From CBDAPI01 sp965248635 (GTDB taxonomy: Bacteria > Acidobacteriota > UBA6911 > RPQK01 > CBDAPI01), in contig OZ252114.1 in the NCBI GenBank assembly GCA_965248635.1, forward strand, positions 2,046,001 through 2,110,000: 64,000 bases of DNA, given 5' to 3'. The position numbers were made by a program, and so were the translations under genes. Shown piece by piece: positions 53,154-63,671 of this stretch (its first letter is position 1; the number at the start of each line of letters is the position of its first letter). The notes below the pieces were generated by a model. The model was not told the origin of the DNA. It worked only from the letters and a program-made list of their open reading frames with translations, and searched no databases.

Positions 53154-56100
53154 ATGGCAGAGCATAAGCTGCGGGCTCGACTTTCATTTTCTTACCTGAT
53201 GATTTTCCTACTGGCGTTCGGGACCGGCTTGGCCCAGAACTCAGAGATCACGGGCGTTGTGACCGACCAGTCGCAGGCGGTGATTCCGGGCGTCGAAGTG
53301 ACCGTGACCAACGCCGACACCGGCGTGCCCCGTGCGACGATTTCCGATGACCTGGGCAATTACTCCGTGCCCCTGCTGCGAGACGGAAACTATATCGTTC
53401 GGGCCAGTATGACCGGCTTCTCCACGCAGGAGGCAGAGCTTCGGCTGGAAGTGGCCCAGGTGGCCCGCCTCGACTTCCAGCTTGCCATCGGACAAATCGG
53501 GCAAGTGGTCGAGGTGGCGGCAACCGCCGAGGTCATCAATTACAAAACGAGCGATGTCGGCCAGGTCATTGACGAAAAGCGAATTTCTGAACTCCCCCTC
53601 AACGGACGCAACTATCTGGAACTGGCCCAGTTGAGTTCGGGTGTGGTCCGGGCGAACACGGCTGGACGAGGCACCAGAACGGGTGCGGAAGGCGGCTTTG
53701 TCGCGAATGGACAACATGTTGCTCAAAACACTGTGTATTTGGACGGCACTGAAATCTCTTCCAAGAGGAGTCGTGGCCCACTGGGTTTTCAGGCCCAGGC
53801 AGTGCAGCCCAACGTCGAAGCTCTTTCGGAATTCAAGGTAATCACCAATAACACGTCGGCAGAGTATGGATACCGGACGGGCGCCAGCGTTCTGGTTTCC
53901 ACCAAATCGGGAACCAACCAATTTCACGGTTCGGTGTTCGAGTTTCACCGCAACGCCGCAACGCAAGCCAACGATTTCTTCTTCAATCGGAATGCCCGCC
54001 CTGGAGAAACCGGAGCGAAAACGCCCCAATATATACGGAATCAGTATGGTGCCACGTTTGGAGGCCCCGTTATTAGAGATCGGACTTTCTTCTTCGCCAG
54101 TTTTCAGGGCACCAAGATTCGGCGTGGAGCCACCCAAACCGTGACTGTCCCCAGTGCGGCGGCCCGCATGGGAGACTTCTCCCAGGAGCCGGGGGGCATT
54201 GGTAGGAATACCACCATCTTCGACCCTCTCACGCTGGCAGGTGAAGGCGTCGATGCGGAACGGCAGCCATTTCCCGGCAACCGGCTGCCCGCTGAGCGGA
54301 TGGATCCTGTCTCCCAGAGTATTCTCAATCTTTTCCCTTTGCCCAACGTAGCTGGCCGAGAGAATTTGCCTTTTAACTTTTTTACTGCTCCGGGCCTGGC
54401 CACCGATTTCAATCAGTATGATTTCCGGGTGGATCACAACTTGAACGACTCCAACCGGATTTTTGGACGCTACTCCCTGCGCGACGAGCTACGCGCGTCA
54501 CCGGGACCCTTCGAGTTGCCGGCCAATGACAACATGGGCCAGATCGAAGATATGGTCGGCCACAACGTTGGGTTCGGCTGGAGCAGCGCTGTCAGTTCCA
54601 GCCTGCACAATGAGTTTCGCTTCGGCTGGACCTGGTTCGATACGGCCTTTGATATTCCTGCCACCGAAAACCTCAATGATCAGTTTGGAATCCAGAATGC
54701 GGTAGGCAGTATGTTTGGACAGCACGACCTGGGTCTGGCGCGATTCCGCTCTACTGGGTTCTCCGACATCGGCTCCCGGTGTTGCTGGCCCAATGACGAC
54801 GAACTGCTCAATACGCAATTCGCCGACAATGTTTTGTGGAATTTTTCGAATCACAGCCTCAAATTCGGGGGGGAGTACAAGTACCTGAACAAACGTTCGG
54901 TATCGGCCCGCCAGAACCGCGGCATGTTCACCTTTAACGGTCAGTACACTGCCCAGTTTCCCAACCGGGGTGCCAGCCGGGTCTCTCAGGGTCACAGCAT
55001 CGCCGACTTCTTGCTGGGCTGGGCCAATGGCGGTTCCAATCTCGGTCCTGCGGGTGAAGACACGAACCACCCGTACTGGGCCTTCTATGTCCAGGATGAC
55101 TGGAAGGTGACGCCCAGGCTGACTGTCAACCTGGGCCTGCGCTGGGAGCTTTTCAGAGGTCCATTCCACCGGAACGGTCCGGATTCTATCGGCTCCCAGT
55201 TTGTTTTGGTAGGCGATCCCCAATACGAGGCGCTGGACGACGACTTCATTGAGGTGTTCGACGCCGAGTTTCAGGAGTGGAGGCTTCCGGAAGATGGCAG
55301 CGACTGCGCCTGCAGACCTGACAAGAACAACCTTGCACCCCGAGTCGGGTTCGCCTATCAAGCCACCAGCAACACGGTGATTCGAGGCGGTGGTGGGATT
55401 TATTACGGGGACCAGGATTTTCTCGGCATCTCGGATGGGCGGTTTTACGGAAACAATGCGGCCAACGTTCGAGGGTCGCAGGTGATTCCAAATTTTGAAC
55501 AAGCCTCCCTGCGAGTGCCGATCTTGCCCGATCTATCCCCGACAGCACCCCTCGACCAGCTTGCGCCGAACACACCCGGCACCGTCGTGATCCCGGAGTT
55601 TCTGCCGACGACCTATAGTGCCCAGTGGTTCTTGGACGTCCAGCATCGTCTCCCCTGGGATACGGTTTTGACCATCGGCTATAATGGGAACGCTACCTCG
55701 CACCAATCCCGAGGACGTCTGGTGTCCGATCCAGGCCCTCACCCGGACCTTAACTGGCAAGGTCGGGAGCGTTTTCCTGGCCGCAACCCCAGGTTTCTCA
55801 CCAAGTATGACAACATCTTGAATGCCAATTACAACGCCATGGTTTTCAAGGCGGAAAAACGCTTCAGTGACGGCTTGACCTTCCTCAGTTCGTTCACCTG
55901 GCAACATAGTCTCGACTATGGAACCGAACTGTTCACGACCACCGAAGGGACATTTATAACGCACCGCATCTCCGATACCGCTTCAGCGTACGGCCGGTCC
56001 GGCCTGGATCGCAAGCTGGCTTACAACGCCAGTTTCATGTACGAGCTGCCCGGACCCAAGGACGGGCCCGCCGGAGCGGTTCTGGGCGGATGGCAGGTGG

Positions 56101-56543
56101 GGGGTATTCTTTCCCTGCTCCACGGACCTCCCTTTGATACCAACTTTAATAACACCATACTGCACTGCCTTTGCAAGGCGCGAGGAAATGTCGTGGAAGA
56201 TCCCAATCTACCCGAATCCCAGCGCACCGTCGAGCGTTGGTTTAACACCGATTTTGCCGAAAATGTCACCAGGGATGACGTAGCTGAGGGACGTTACGGC
56301 AGTGCCGGTCGAAACCTGGTCTGGGCTCCCGGCTGGAAGAGCTTTGATTTGCTGGTCTCGAAAAACTTCTATATGCCCTGGGAAGGCCATCACATGCAGT
56401 TCCGTTTCGAGGCCTTCAACATGACCAATACCCCTCACTTTGGCCGTCCCGCCACTAATCTCGATCGACGCGCGTCCGTGGGAATCATTAACGCAGTGGA
56501 GGATCCACGACTGATCCAGTTCGCTCTCAGGTACGTCTTCTAG
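53154..56543 (+). CDS. Oar-like TonB-dependent receptor
   Basis: This 1129-residue protein has a signal peptide (YLMIFLLAFGTGLAQ) and a carboxypeptidase-regulatory domain (about 28-110, ITGVVTDQSQAVIPGVEVTV, SDDLGNYSVPLLRDGNYIVR). The plug follows (ISELPLNGRNYLELAQLSSG, YGYRTGASVLVSTKSGTNQF with HGSVFEFHRN), then a large barrel with the terminal FALRYVF. This Oar/SusC-related type is abundant in Acidobacteriota and probably imports oligosaccharides or peptides. The frame is fully intact, in contrast to the two other receptors. It is convergent with the dead DUF3604 gene at 56592-59561, with less than 50 bp between. Confidence 0.92.
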   Translation: MAEHKLRARLSFSYLMIFLLAFGTGLAQNSEITGVVTDQSQAVIPGVEVTVTNADTGVPRATISDDLGNYSVPLLRDGNYIVRASMTGFSTQEAELRLEVAQVARLDFQLAIGQIGQVVEVAATAEVINYKTSDVGQVIDEKRISELPLNGRNYLELAQLSSGVVRANTAGRGTRTGAEGGFVANGQHVAQNTVYLDGTEISSKRSRGPLGFQAQAVQPNVEALSEFKVITNNTSAEYGYRTGASVLVSTKSGTNQFHGSVFEFHRNAATQANDFFFNRNARPGETGAKTPQYIRNQYGATFGGPVIRDRTFFFASFQGTKIRRGATQTVTVPSAAARMGDFSQEPGGIGRNTTIFDPLTLAGEGVDAERQPFPGNRLPAERMDPVSQSILNLFPLPNVAGRENLPFNFFTAPGLATDFNQYDFRVDHNLNDSNRIFGRYSLRDELRASPGPFELPANDNMGQIEDMVGHNVGFGWSSAVSSSLHNEFRFGWTWFDTAFDIPATENLNDQFGIQNAVGSMFGQHDLGLARFRSTGFSDIGSRCCWPNDDELLNTQFADNVLWNFSNHSLKFGGEYKYLNKRSVSARQNRGMFTFNGQYTAQFPNRGASRVSQGHSIADFLLGWANGGSNLGPAGEDTNHPYWAFYVQDDWKVTPRLTVNLGLRWELFRGPFHRNGPDSIGSQFVLVGDPQYEALDDDFIEVFDAEFQEWRLPEDGSDCACRPDKNNLAPRVGFAYQATSNTVIRGGGGIYYGDQDFLGISDGRFYGNNAANVRGSQVIPNFEQASLRVPILPDLSPTAPLDQLAPNTPGTVVIPEFLPTTYSAQWFLDVQHRLPWDTVLTIGYNGNATSHQSRGRLVSDPGPHPDLNWQGRERFPGRNPRFLTKYDNILNANYNAMVFKAEKRFSDGLTFLSSFTWQHSLDYGTELFTTTEGTFITHRISDTASAYGRSGLDRKLAYNASFMYELPGPKDGPAGAVLGGWQVGGILSLLHGPPFDTNFNNTILHCLCKARGNVVEDPNLPESQRTVERWFNTDFAENVTRDDVAEGRYGSAGRNLVWAPGWKSFDLLVSKNFYMPWEGHHMQFRFEAFNMTNTPHFGRPATNLDRRASVGIINAVEDPRLIQFALRYVF

Positions 56544-56591
56544 GCTGGCTCGTCGGAGAACCTGAAACCTCACGGGGCGCCCCTTTTGACT

Positions 56592-59561
56592 TCAGGGCCG
56601 CAAAGTCACCCAAATCGGGCTCCCCCAGGCCATCTCTCCATCATCCTGGACGGCGCGCACATAGTAGTAACTGGTGCCCTGTAGGGGTTCCTGATCCTGG
56701 AAGGTGATCTGGACGTCGGCCCTCCCCGGGCTGGCCGAATAAATGATCTTCTCGTCCTTGATGATTTCGACTTGCGAAACCGCACTCGTTCCGATCACGC
56801 GAATCCTCAGGGCAGGTACCTCCGCGGCAGTGAATTCATCACCCATGAAGGAGTCGCCCATGCGGACGTCGAGGACAATGTTGTCTGTGGCTCCGTAGGT
56901 ATGCCGTTTCTTGATCGCCTCGAAGATTGCCTCACGAGAGGCATCCTCCGCGTAAACCATGGCATAGGAAATGTGGGTGGACCAGTGATCGGAGCTGGCA
57001 ATGGTGCCGATCCGGTATCACTTGCGATAGGCATTCCGGACAAGTCCGCTTTCCTGGTAGCCGCCAAGCGGCTTGTCCTCGGCGTTGCGCGCGGCCCTCG
57101 GCGCCCCCGGGTGCTCATAGGAGATGCGATGCCCCTGGAAAATCTCAACCACCGGTTCCACATCCCCATCGTTGTATCTCCAGTCGGTTCCCATATTGGA
57201 GCCCGGGGAGTGAGGAATGGCGATGCCCCCCGTTCGCCGAAGAGATTCGTAGAGCAGCGGGATGTCGTTCTCCATGACATCCCCTGACTGGGCTGCAATT
57301 CCGGGCCGGGGGTACACGAAATCCGGCCTTGTGAAATAGGAAACAACCGGGATCCCGCGGCGCTTGTGAAAGATATTCCGGTGTCCGTCCGGCCACTGAA
57401 CGCTACGTTCATAGGCGTAGAAAGTAGTAAAAGCTCTGCGAATGTGAAACAGGTCGCAGCTTTTCTCAATGAGCCACCAGGCGTACTCCCAGTCACCGCC
57501 CGAATTGTGGTCGGTAATCCCCCCGAAGTCCATGGCGGCTGCGTCCAGCATATACCGGTAGTAATCCAGGAAAGAGCCGTCTACATTCCCGCCTCTGGAG
57601 TCCCATGAAAAATCGGTGTGACGGTGCATATCTCCGCGGACAATGCGATGCTCCTTCCCATCGATAAAAGTCCTGTAGGAACGGACGGTGGCCACCTGTT
57701 CGGCTTCTCGGGGATGGACCGGCTCGTACTCAAGCGGATCAGGTGGCTCCCAGGTTGTCAGTTGTAGTTCCGAAACTCCTTCCTCCGATCGAATCCGGCC
57801 CGCATGAATGTTCAAAACCGGATTGCCGGCCGGTTGTGAGAGGGCCGTGTCCCTCCGCTCCAGCTGGGGCTGGTAATAGCGTTCATCGGTGGGCCACACG
57901 ACCCACAGAGCCCCGTCCGGCGCGTAAGCTGCGTGCGAGCGCATGGATGGCCGTCCCCAGCTCTCGAGCAGCCTGTATGGCCGGGACCAGTGATCCCCTG
58001 CGTAGAAGATCACGGCATGTTCCCAGAAGGCCCACTTGAGCCCCAGACTTTCCGACTTGTCAAACTGGCCCCAGCGGTGGAAGAGTAGCCCGATCTGTCC
58101 GGAGGCAGGATCGGCAAAGAGCTGGGGGTAGTCGTGGTCGAGGATCCCGACCTCTGCCAGTGCTTGATCCAGGGTCTGAACAGGTGCTTTGCGCTGGGGG
58201 CCCTCAAAGACAGACAGCCTTACTTTTCGGGTCGAGTAGATCCGGCTGCCAGGGGAGGCAGGCTGGTTCATCCAGGTATCGAAAACTTCTTGGCCGCGTT
58301 CCAGCCAGCGGGGGTCGTCGGTGGGACCCGTGTCCTTGGCCCAGTTCGCGGCCCCTTCGTTCCAGGCCACCCAGATCCGATCGTTCTTGTCAGCCACCAC
58401 CGAGGCATGAGCTTCAAAACCGGGAGTGTCTGCCACCGGCAGGATGGAACCGAGGGATCCCTTCTCCCAGCTGCGCATGAAGACGTCATAGTTGCCGTTG
58501 CGATAGCTGTCCCAGACGATATAGGCCTTGCCCTTTGAATCCACTCCGACGCGCGGCTCCCAGTCATTGGCCGGATCACTGGTGATCTGTATTTCAGGAG
58601 ACCACCCGGCCCCGTCGTAGTGTCTGAGAAAGATGTCGGAGTTTCCGCCGTGGAAGCCCTGCCACACCACCCACAGGTCACCGCTGCTGTCCGAAATCAG
58701 ATGATGGTCGATGTCAGGGTTGGGGTGACGGCTCAGCCGAACCGTCTCCAGCCAGACGTCGCGTTGTTTGTCCAGGGCCCGCGCGTACAAATCGAAGTTC
58801 CCCGCCACCTGCTGCGACCACACCACCCAGGGACGTTGTTGCCTGTCCAGCGCAACCTGGGGACGCCACACGTCGCCCGAGACCCCGGGAACCCGGCTGA
58901 AGGTGCGCCAGCCCCGGTCATACTTGGTGAAGCGAATCTCGTCCAGCTGACCGCTGTAGGATTGCCACACGGCATAGGCAGTCGATTCATCCACAACCGC
59001 AATGGATGGAAAGTCGTCATCCCGGAAACTGTCGGTGAGCTTCTCGACCCCTCTCATCCCCCTCACGCGAACGCTCGCTTCCAGGAACTCCTGCTCTTTT
59101 TCCGCGCCTAGATCCGAAAGGGAGATCGAAAAGGTTCCTCGACTGGTCTCGACCGCGATGCTTCCCCCGGAGCCGGAGGTTCCGCTCAGAAAGATCCCCT
59201 TGAGCTCCGCAGTCCCCTTTTCGAGGTCAAGGGTCCGGATCTCAAAACTGTTGAGTGAGAGGCGGTCGTAACTCTTGAAGAGCCAGCCTCTGGCCTCGGA
59301 AATCCGGGCGCCCTGCAAGCCTACAACGGTGCCGGTCCAGCGTTGCTGAGGAGATTCTCCATGACCGAAACTGATCAGGATCAAGAAGGATTCAGCTCGG
59401 GGTTGCCCGTCCCGGTTGCCCTGGCCCAACTGCTCGGTCTGGGGCATTGGTGCCAGGCAGGACATCCCCATGATGGGAAGGAGGAGGGCCGAAGCAGAGA
59501 GGATGAATCTCCAATGTTGCACAGAATCCCCGGTTTTCTTTCCCGAGTCGAAAGCGAGCAA
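56592..59561 (-). pseudogene. DUF3604 protein with internal TGA
   Basis: The frame of about 847 codons from 59561 ends at a TGA (57018-57020) after NAYRK. The same frame then resumes YRIGTIASSDHWSTHISYAM and runs to SPIWVTLRP at 56592. In the paralogue at 45162-46040 the residue at this position is Gly (KGYRIGTIAS), so one base change made the stop. The N-terminus has a signal peptide, followed by propeller-like repeats (DDDFPSIAVVDESTAYAVWQ, GDVWRPQVALDRQQRPWVVW). The DUF3604 PHP-like part contains RGDMHRHTDFSWDSRGGNVD and ITDHNSGGDWEYAWWLIEKS. A truncated product lacking the last 140 residues may still be made. Confidence 0.83.
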
Positions 59562-59796
59562 AAGAAACTGACCGTCAATCCTAGCATCAAAACCCGCTAG
59601 AACCTAGACGGTGAGACCGGGTTTTAGAAGGGCACGGTCACCGCACCTTCTCAAATGGTCAACGCCAACACGGCGGCGGTTCAGTGGCGGTACAGAAGTC
59701 ATGTGTTTGGTATGCTAGCAGACATTGATTTCCGGCGAATGGATTCCATAATCAGGTTCCCTGATTCTGTGAATTTTCATTGGTGGACTGACAGCG

Positions 59797-61557
59797 GTGG
59801 AAAGTAATCTTGCTTCATTGATGGGAAAACGAATTCCTCGGACTACGCGTTGCCCTGCAAGACTTTTGGCCGTTCTCATATGCCTCTCCTCGTCCAACAG
59901 TTCAGCAGGCGCTACTCCGTTCGGACAAGAGCTTCAGAATGGGAATGCGGGGAGCAACGAGACATCCGCCTGCAGGCTTTGCTTTGAAGATGTGACGGAA
60001 CGGTCGGGCCTCAAATTGGAGCGCATCGTTTCTCCGGAGAAGCTGTACATTATCGAAAACATGGGCGGTGGGGCAGGTTTTCTGGACTACGACAATGATG
60101 GGCTCCTGGATGTGTACCTGACGAATCTGCCCACAGTAGAGTCTTTTCGGCGGGGACAGCTTCATTCAAATCGTCTTTATCGCAACAATGGAGACGGAAC
60201 CTTTGGGGATACGACTCACCGGGCTGGTGTCGGTTTTCGCGGCTGGAACATGGGAGTGAGCGCTGCCGATTATGACAATGACGGGGATATGGATATTTAC
60301 CTCACCAATTATGGGCCTAACGTTTTGTACCGGAACAATGGGGACGAAACCTTCACAGATGTGACGCAGCAAGCCGGCGTCGGAGACCCGCGGTTTTCGG
60401 CCTCGAGTGGATGGGCTGATTTCGATGCGGATGGGTATCTCGATCTGTTTGTAACCAACTATGTAGAATTCGATTTGGAGAATCTCCCGCAGCGGGGAGA
60501 GGGCGAATATTGCTTCTATAAGGGGTTCGAGGTTCATTGCGGCCCCGAAGACTTTAAAGGAGCAGGTGATGGGTTATTTCGCAACAACGGCGATGGCACC
60601 TTCACGGATGTGTCAGCCGAGACAGGAGTAAGCGACGAACAGGGCTACTATGGTCTGGGGGTGGCCTGGGGAGATTTTGATCTCGATGGAGACAGCGACC
60701 TCTATGTGGCGAATGACACGAACCCAAATTATCTTTACTGGAATGAGGGTAATGGCGTTTTTCGGGAGGCAGGCCTTCTGGGCGGAACGGCAGTCAGTCC
60801 AGACGGAAACGCCCAGGCCGGGATGGGCGTCGCAGTCGGAGACTATGACAACGATGGCTCGTACGACGTGCACGTGACCAATTTCTCCGGGGAGACCAAT
60901 GCACTTTATCGAAACAGGGGGAACGGCACCTTCATGGATGAAACCTTTCGCGGGAACGTTGGCCGGGTCAGTCTTCCTTATCTGGGCTGGGGAACCTTCT
61001 TTGCCGATTTCGATAATGATGGCTGGAAAGATCTCTTTGTAGCAAACGGGCACGTGTACCCTCAGCTGGCAAAAATGGATGTGGGCACGCATTACCAGCA
61101 AACGTGCCTGTTTTATCTCAACCTGCGAAATGGAAAGTTCCAGAATGTCACGGCTGGAGCAGGAAAAGGGGTCAACACCCCTCGTTCCTATCGAGGGGCG
61201 GCGATAGGGGACTACGACAACGATGGGGATCTGGACCTCCTGGTCATGGATCTGGATGGTGGTGCGGTGCTGCTCGAAAATCGCTCTGTACCAATTGGAA
61301 ACTATTTGAGAGTGAAGGCGCCGGTCGGCACGACGGTCAAGATTGGAACAGACGGATTTCGACAATTGGACGAAGTAAGGGCCTCAGGAAGCTATCTGTC
61401 GGCATCGGAACAGGTCGTTCACTTCGGCCTGGGGAATGCCTCTGTAGTCGATGAGCTCCAGGTTCAGCTGCCCGATGGAAAAACCAGGGTGCTCAAGAAT
61501 ATCGATGCAAATAAGATTCTGACGATCGACGCCAATTGGATGGCGGAAAATGAGTAG
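59797..61557 (+). CDS. CRTAC1-family protein (FG-GAP/VCBS repeats with ASPIC/UnbV end)
   Basis: The GTG at 59797 gives 586 residues; ATG 59821 is an alternative and both keep the signal peptide (LLAVLICLSSSNSSAGA). At least six Ca-binding FG-GAP-like repeats carry DYDNDGLLDVY or variants (DYDNDGDMDIY, DFDADGYLDLF, DFDLDGDSDLY, DYDNDGSYDVH, DFDNDGWKDLF), each followed by an NxLYRNNGDGTF segment. The C-terminal ASPIC/UnbV part is present (VRASGSYLSASEQVVHFGLG, LQVQLPDGKTRVLKNI). It is predicted to be an extracellular beta-propeller. Its end overlaps the TPR gene, the usual CRTAC1/TPR pairing in Acidobacteriota. Confidence 0.9.
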   Translation: MESNLASLMGKRIPRTTRCPARLLAVLICLSSSNSSAGATPFGQELQNGNAGSNETSACRLCFEDVTERSGLKLERIVSPEKLYIIENMGGGAGFLDYDNDGLLDVYLTNLPTVESFRRGQLHSNRLYRNNGDGTFGDTTHRAGVGFRGWNMGVSAADYDNDGDMDIYLTNYGPNVLYRNNGDETFTDVTQQAGVGDPRFSASSGWADFDADGYLDLFVTNYVEFDLENLPQRGEGEYCFYKGFEVHCGPEDFKGAGDGLFRNNGDGTFTDVSAETGVSDEQGYYGLGVAWGDFDLDGDSDLYVANDTNPNYLYWNEGNGVFREAGLLGGTAVSPDGNAQAGMGVAVGDYDNDGSYDVHVTNFSGETNALYRNRGNGTFMDETFRGNVGRVSLPYLGWGTFFADFDNDGWKDLFVANGHVYPQLAKMDVGTHYQQTCLFYLNLRNGKFQNVTAGAGKGVNTPRSYRGAAIGDYDNDGDLDLLVMDLDGGAVLLENRSVPIGNYLRVKAPVGTTVKIGTDGFRQLDEVRASGSYLSASEQVVHFGLGNASVVDELQVQLPDGKTRVLKNIDANKILTIDANWMAENE

Positions 61558-62636
61558 ACGGCTAAGTCTCCCTGGGCGACTTCTGGTCGGTCTGTCTTTC
61601 ACGACGGCACTTCTTGGCCAGTCGATCGAGGTACAGAGCTTGTTGCAGGAGGCGCAACAGGCCAGGTCTCGAAAGGAGTACCGAGAGGCAGCCGCATGTT
61701 ACCAGAAGATCCTCTCAATCGACCCGAGTCTTCATCCGGTTCGCGCCGAGCTGGGAATGATGCACTACCTGGCCGGGGATCTGGTCAACGCGGAAGAGGT
61801 TTTGCAGCGAGTCTTGCAATACGATCCCAAACAGCTCACGATCGAACTCCTTCTCGGAATCGTGCTCACCGATTTAGATCGGATTGACCAGGCACTGCCT
61901 CACCTTTCGAAGGTAGTTCAAAGGCAGCCGGAGGACGATCGAGCTCGTTGGCAACTCGCCCGGGCACTTTACCTGTCGGAGAGGATGATAGACGCCGTCG
62001 GACATCTGCAGAAGCTCCTTGACAAAAATAGCGGTGATCCAGAGGTTCTTTTACCTGCTGGCGCATGCATATCGAAAACTTTCTGTCGATAGCTCTGATA
62101 AATTGAGGACACAAAATCCGGAACACTACCGGACCTACCAGTTGCTGGGGGAGGATTTCGAAATTCAGGGCCAATTCACTCGGGCCATCGCAAACTACCG
62201 AAAGGCACTTGAAAAAGACCCGAACCTTCGCGCAATTTATCTGAAATTGGGCGAGCTGCACAAGAAAACAGGAAACCTCCAGAAGGCTCTGGAGGCCTAT
62301 CGGTTGTGGGTCAAGATAGACCCGAACAGCGCCCTTGCTCTTTACAAGCTGGGCTCTACTTTGTTGGATCAGGGTGATGTCCTGGAGGCTTCACAACATC
62401 TGAAGCGCTCGGCGGCACTGGATCAAGACCACGCACCGTCACACTCGGCTTATGGGCGCAGTTTACTGGAGTTGGACAAAGTGGAAGAGGCTTTGGTCGA
62501 ACTCCAAAAGGCCATCGAATTGAGCGCAGGTGACGCAAACACTTACTTTCAACTGGCGCGGGCTCACCAGGAGTTAGGCGACGAAGCCTCTAGCCAGGAA
62601 GCATTACGAATGTACGAGAAGTTGAAAGAGCAATAA
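61550..62636 (+). pseudogene. TPR protein split by a 1-nt insertion
   Basis: The first frame starts at an ATG that overlaps the CRTAC1 stop and has a signal peptide (LLVGLSFTTALLGQ) and TPR units (AAACYQKILSIDPSLHPVRA, AEEVLQRVLQYDPKQLTIEL). It reads PEVLLPAGACISKTFCR and stops at 62092. Deleting one T from the run 62049-62052 gives PEVLYLLAHAYRKLSVDSSD and joins to the frame ending 62636, with four more TPR units (YRKALEKDPNLRAIYLKLGE, AYRLWVKIDPNSALALYKLG, LKRSAALDQDHAPSHSAYGR). The whole would be about 360 residues. A homopolymer sequencing error is as likely as a true mutation. Confidence 0.82.
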
Positions 62637-62647
62637 CACCGAAGCCG

Positions 62648-63270
62648 CTACCTTTCCCAGCTCAGGATGCTGTTCTGGAAGTCGAAATGAATGCGTGCGA
62701 TTTCCAGGGCTCTCAAGCCAAGGACTCCGTGTTTGTCCTGACCCGATGTCAAAGGGCTTTCCGTGACCCACGCGGTTACCTCTTTCCACTTACTTGGACC
62801 CAGCTGAACAGGCCGTAGCGAAGCTTTCCCGAAGCTGATTCCTCCGGCTACGCCTTCCGCTTGCGTCGAAACAAGATTGAGCGGCACCAGCCCCTTGGAG
62901 TGAGTTCGGTCCAGGATGATAGTTGGTGCGGCGGTGTCCACCCCCAGACGGATGTCTCTGTTGGCAACTCTGACCGGAACGATCAGGCTACTGGACTCGG
63001 CTTCAAACTCGACAGCAGATTCGAAAGGAGATCTCGCTCTAAAGCGGATGATCTTCGCCTGGTAATCGATGGTGAAGTCCTGCTTGCGCAGGAGATCCAG
63101 ACCAACCAGCCCGTCGATCCACGCCCAGGGAAGGTCCTGGGCGAAACCGACAATGCTGGTCAGAATGGGGCCGATTCGCACGCCATGCACGGCCACGCGG
63201 TAAGCTTTCGCCCTCAGCAGCCGCTTGATGCGCCGAATTCTGGTCGATTACGCCCGCTCCCGCCAGCGGC
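62648..63270 (-). pseudogene. retropepsin-like aspartyl protease, N-terminus decayed
   Basis: The readable frame covers the second half of a two-domain gag-asp-like protease: AWIDGLVGLDLLRKQDFTID (the hydrophobic flap-partner motif), LGVDTAAPTIILDRTHS with catalytic Asp in DTA, and the end HGVLGLRALEIARIHFDFQN. The first domain should have a DTG/DTA triplet just upstream. There, VIDQNS appears in one frame and RRIKRLLRAKAYRVAVHGVR in another, and PALLFHL in a third, so at least two frame changes occur within about 150 bp. No start codon with a ribosome-binding site is evident. The family is periplasmic in bacteria and of unknown substrate. Confidence 0.6.
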
Positions 63271-63596
63271 TTAAGCGAGGTGGAAAAGCAGTGCGGGTGT
63301 CACTGGATGAATCCCTCGTGTCCGCCGATCAAGGCCAGGAACTGGTGGCTTTGGACGAAGCCCTCCCCCTCGCGCCGTAATCTTGGTGCGGCAAGAGAGA
63401 CCGCCAGACTTTCACGGGTCGTCTCGCCTTCTGCGAGGTCAGCCAGTCCCGCGTCGACAAGATCACCTCCGGGAACACCCAACGACGCGAAGTCGGGGTT
63501 CGAAATCACTCGTCCGGTTGTAAAATCACCTGCTATCATGCGGCTGAGAAAGTACTGCCAAACGCTACTCAAAGCATCGGCGAGGAGGAACGAACC
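63271..63596. other. region between decayed protease and pdhA
   Basis: These 326 bp contain a minus-strand open frame (to 63854, overlapping pdhA) with no recognised motif, and on the plus strand the beginning of a 24-bp repeated element with Shine-Dalgarno sequences. No other gene is supported. Confidence 0.4.
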
Positions 63597-63671
63597 ATGA
63601 GTCTTGGTGAGGAACGAGTCATGAGTCCCAGCGAGGAACGAATCATCAATCTCAGTAAGGAGGAAGCCTTG
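63581..63671 (+). repeat. 24-bp repeats carrying ribosome-binding site and start codon
   Basis: Four units with 24-bp period are recognisable, with the start-codon position at 63597 (ATG), 63621 (ATG), 63645 (ATC) and 63669 (TTG). Each is preceded by GAGGAACGA or GGAGGAA. Translated, they form the N-terminal extension EERVMSPSEERIINLSKEEA of the pdhA product. Confidence 0.65.

Noticed and set aside
56592..59561. TGA read as glycine (alternative code)
   Set aside because: TGA terminates dnaX, recR and the sigma-factor gene in the same window, so the code is standard.
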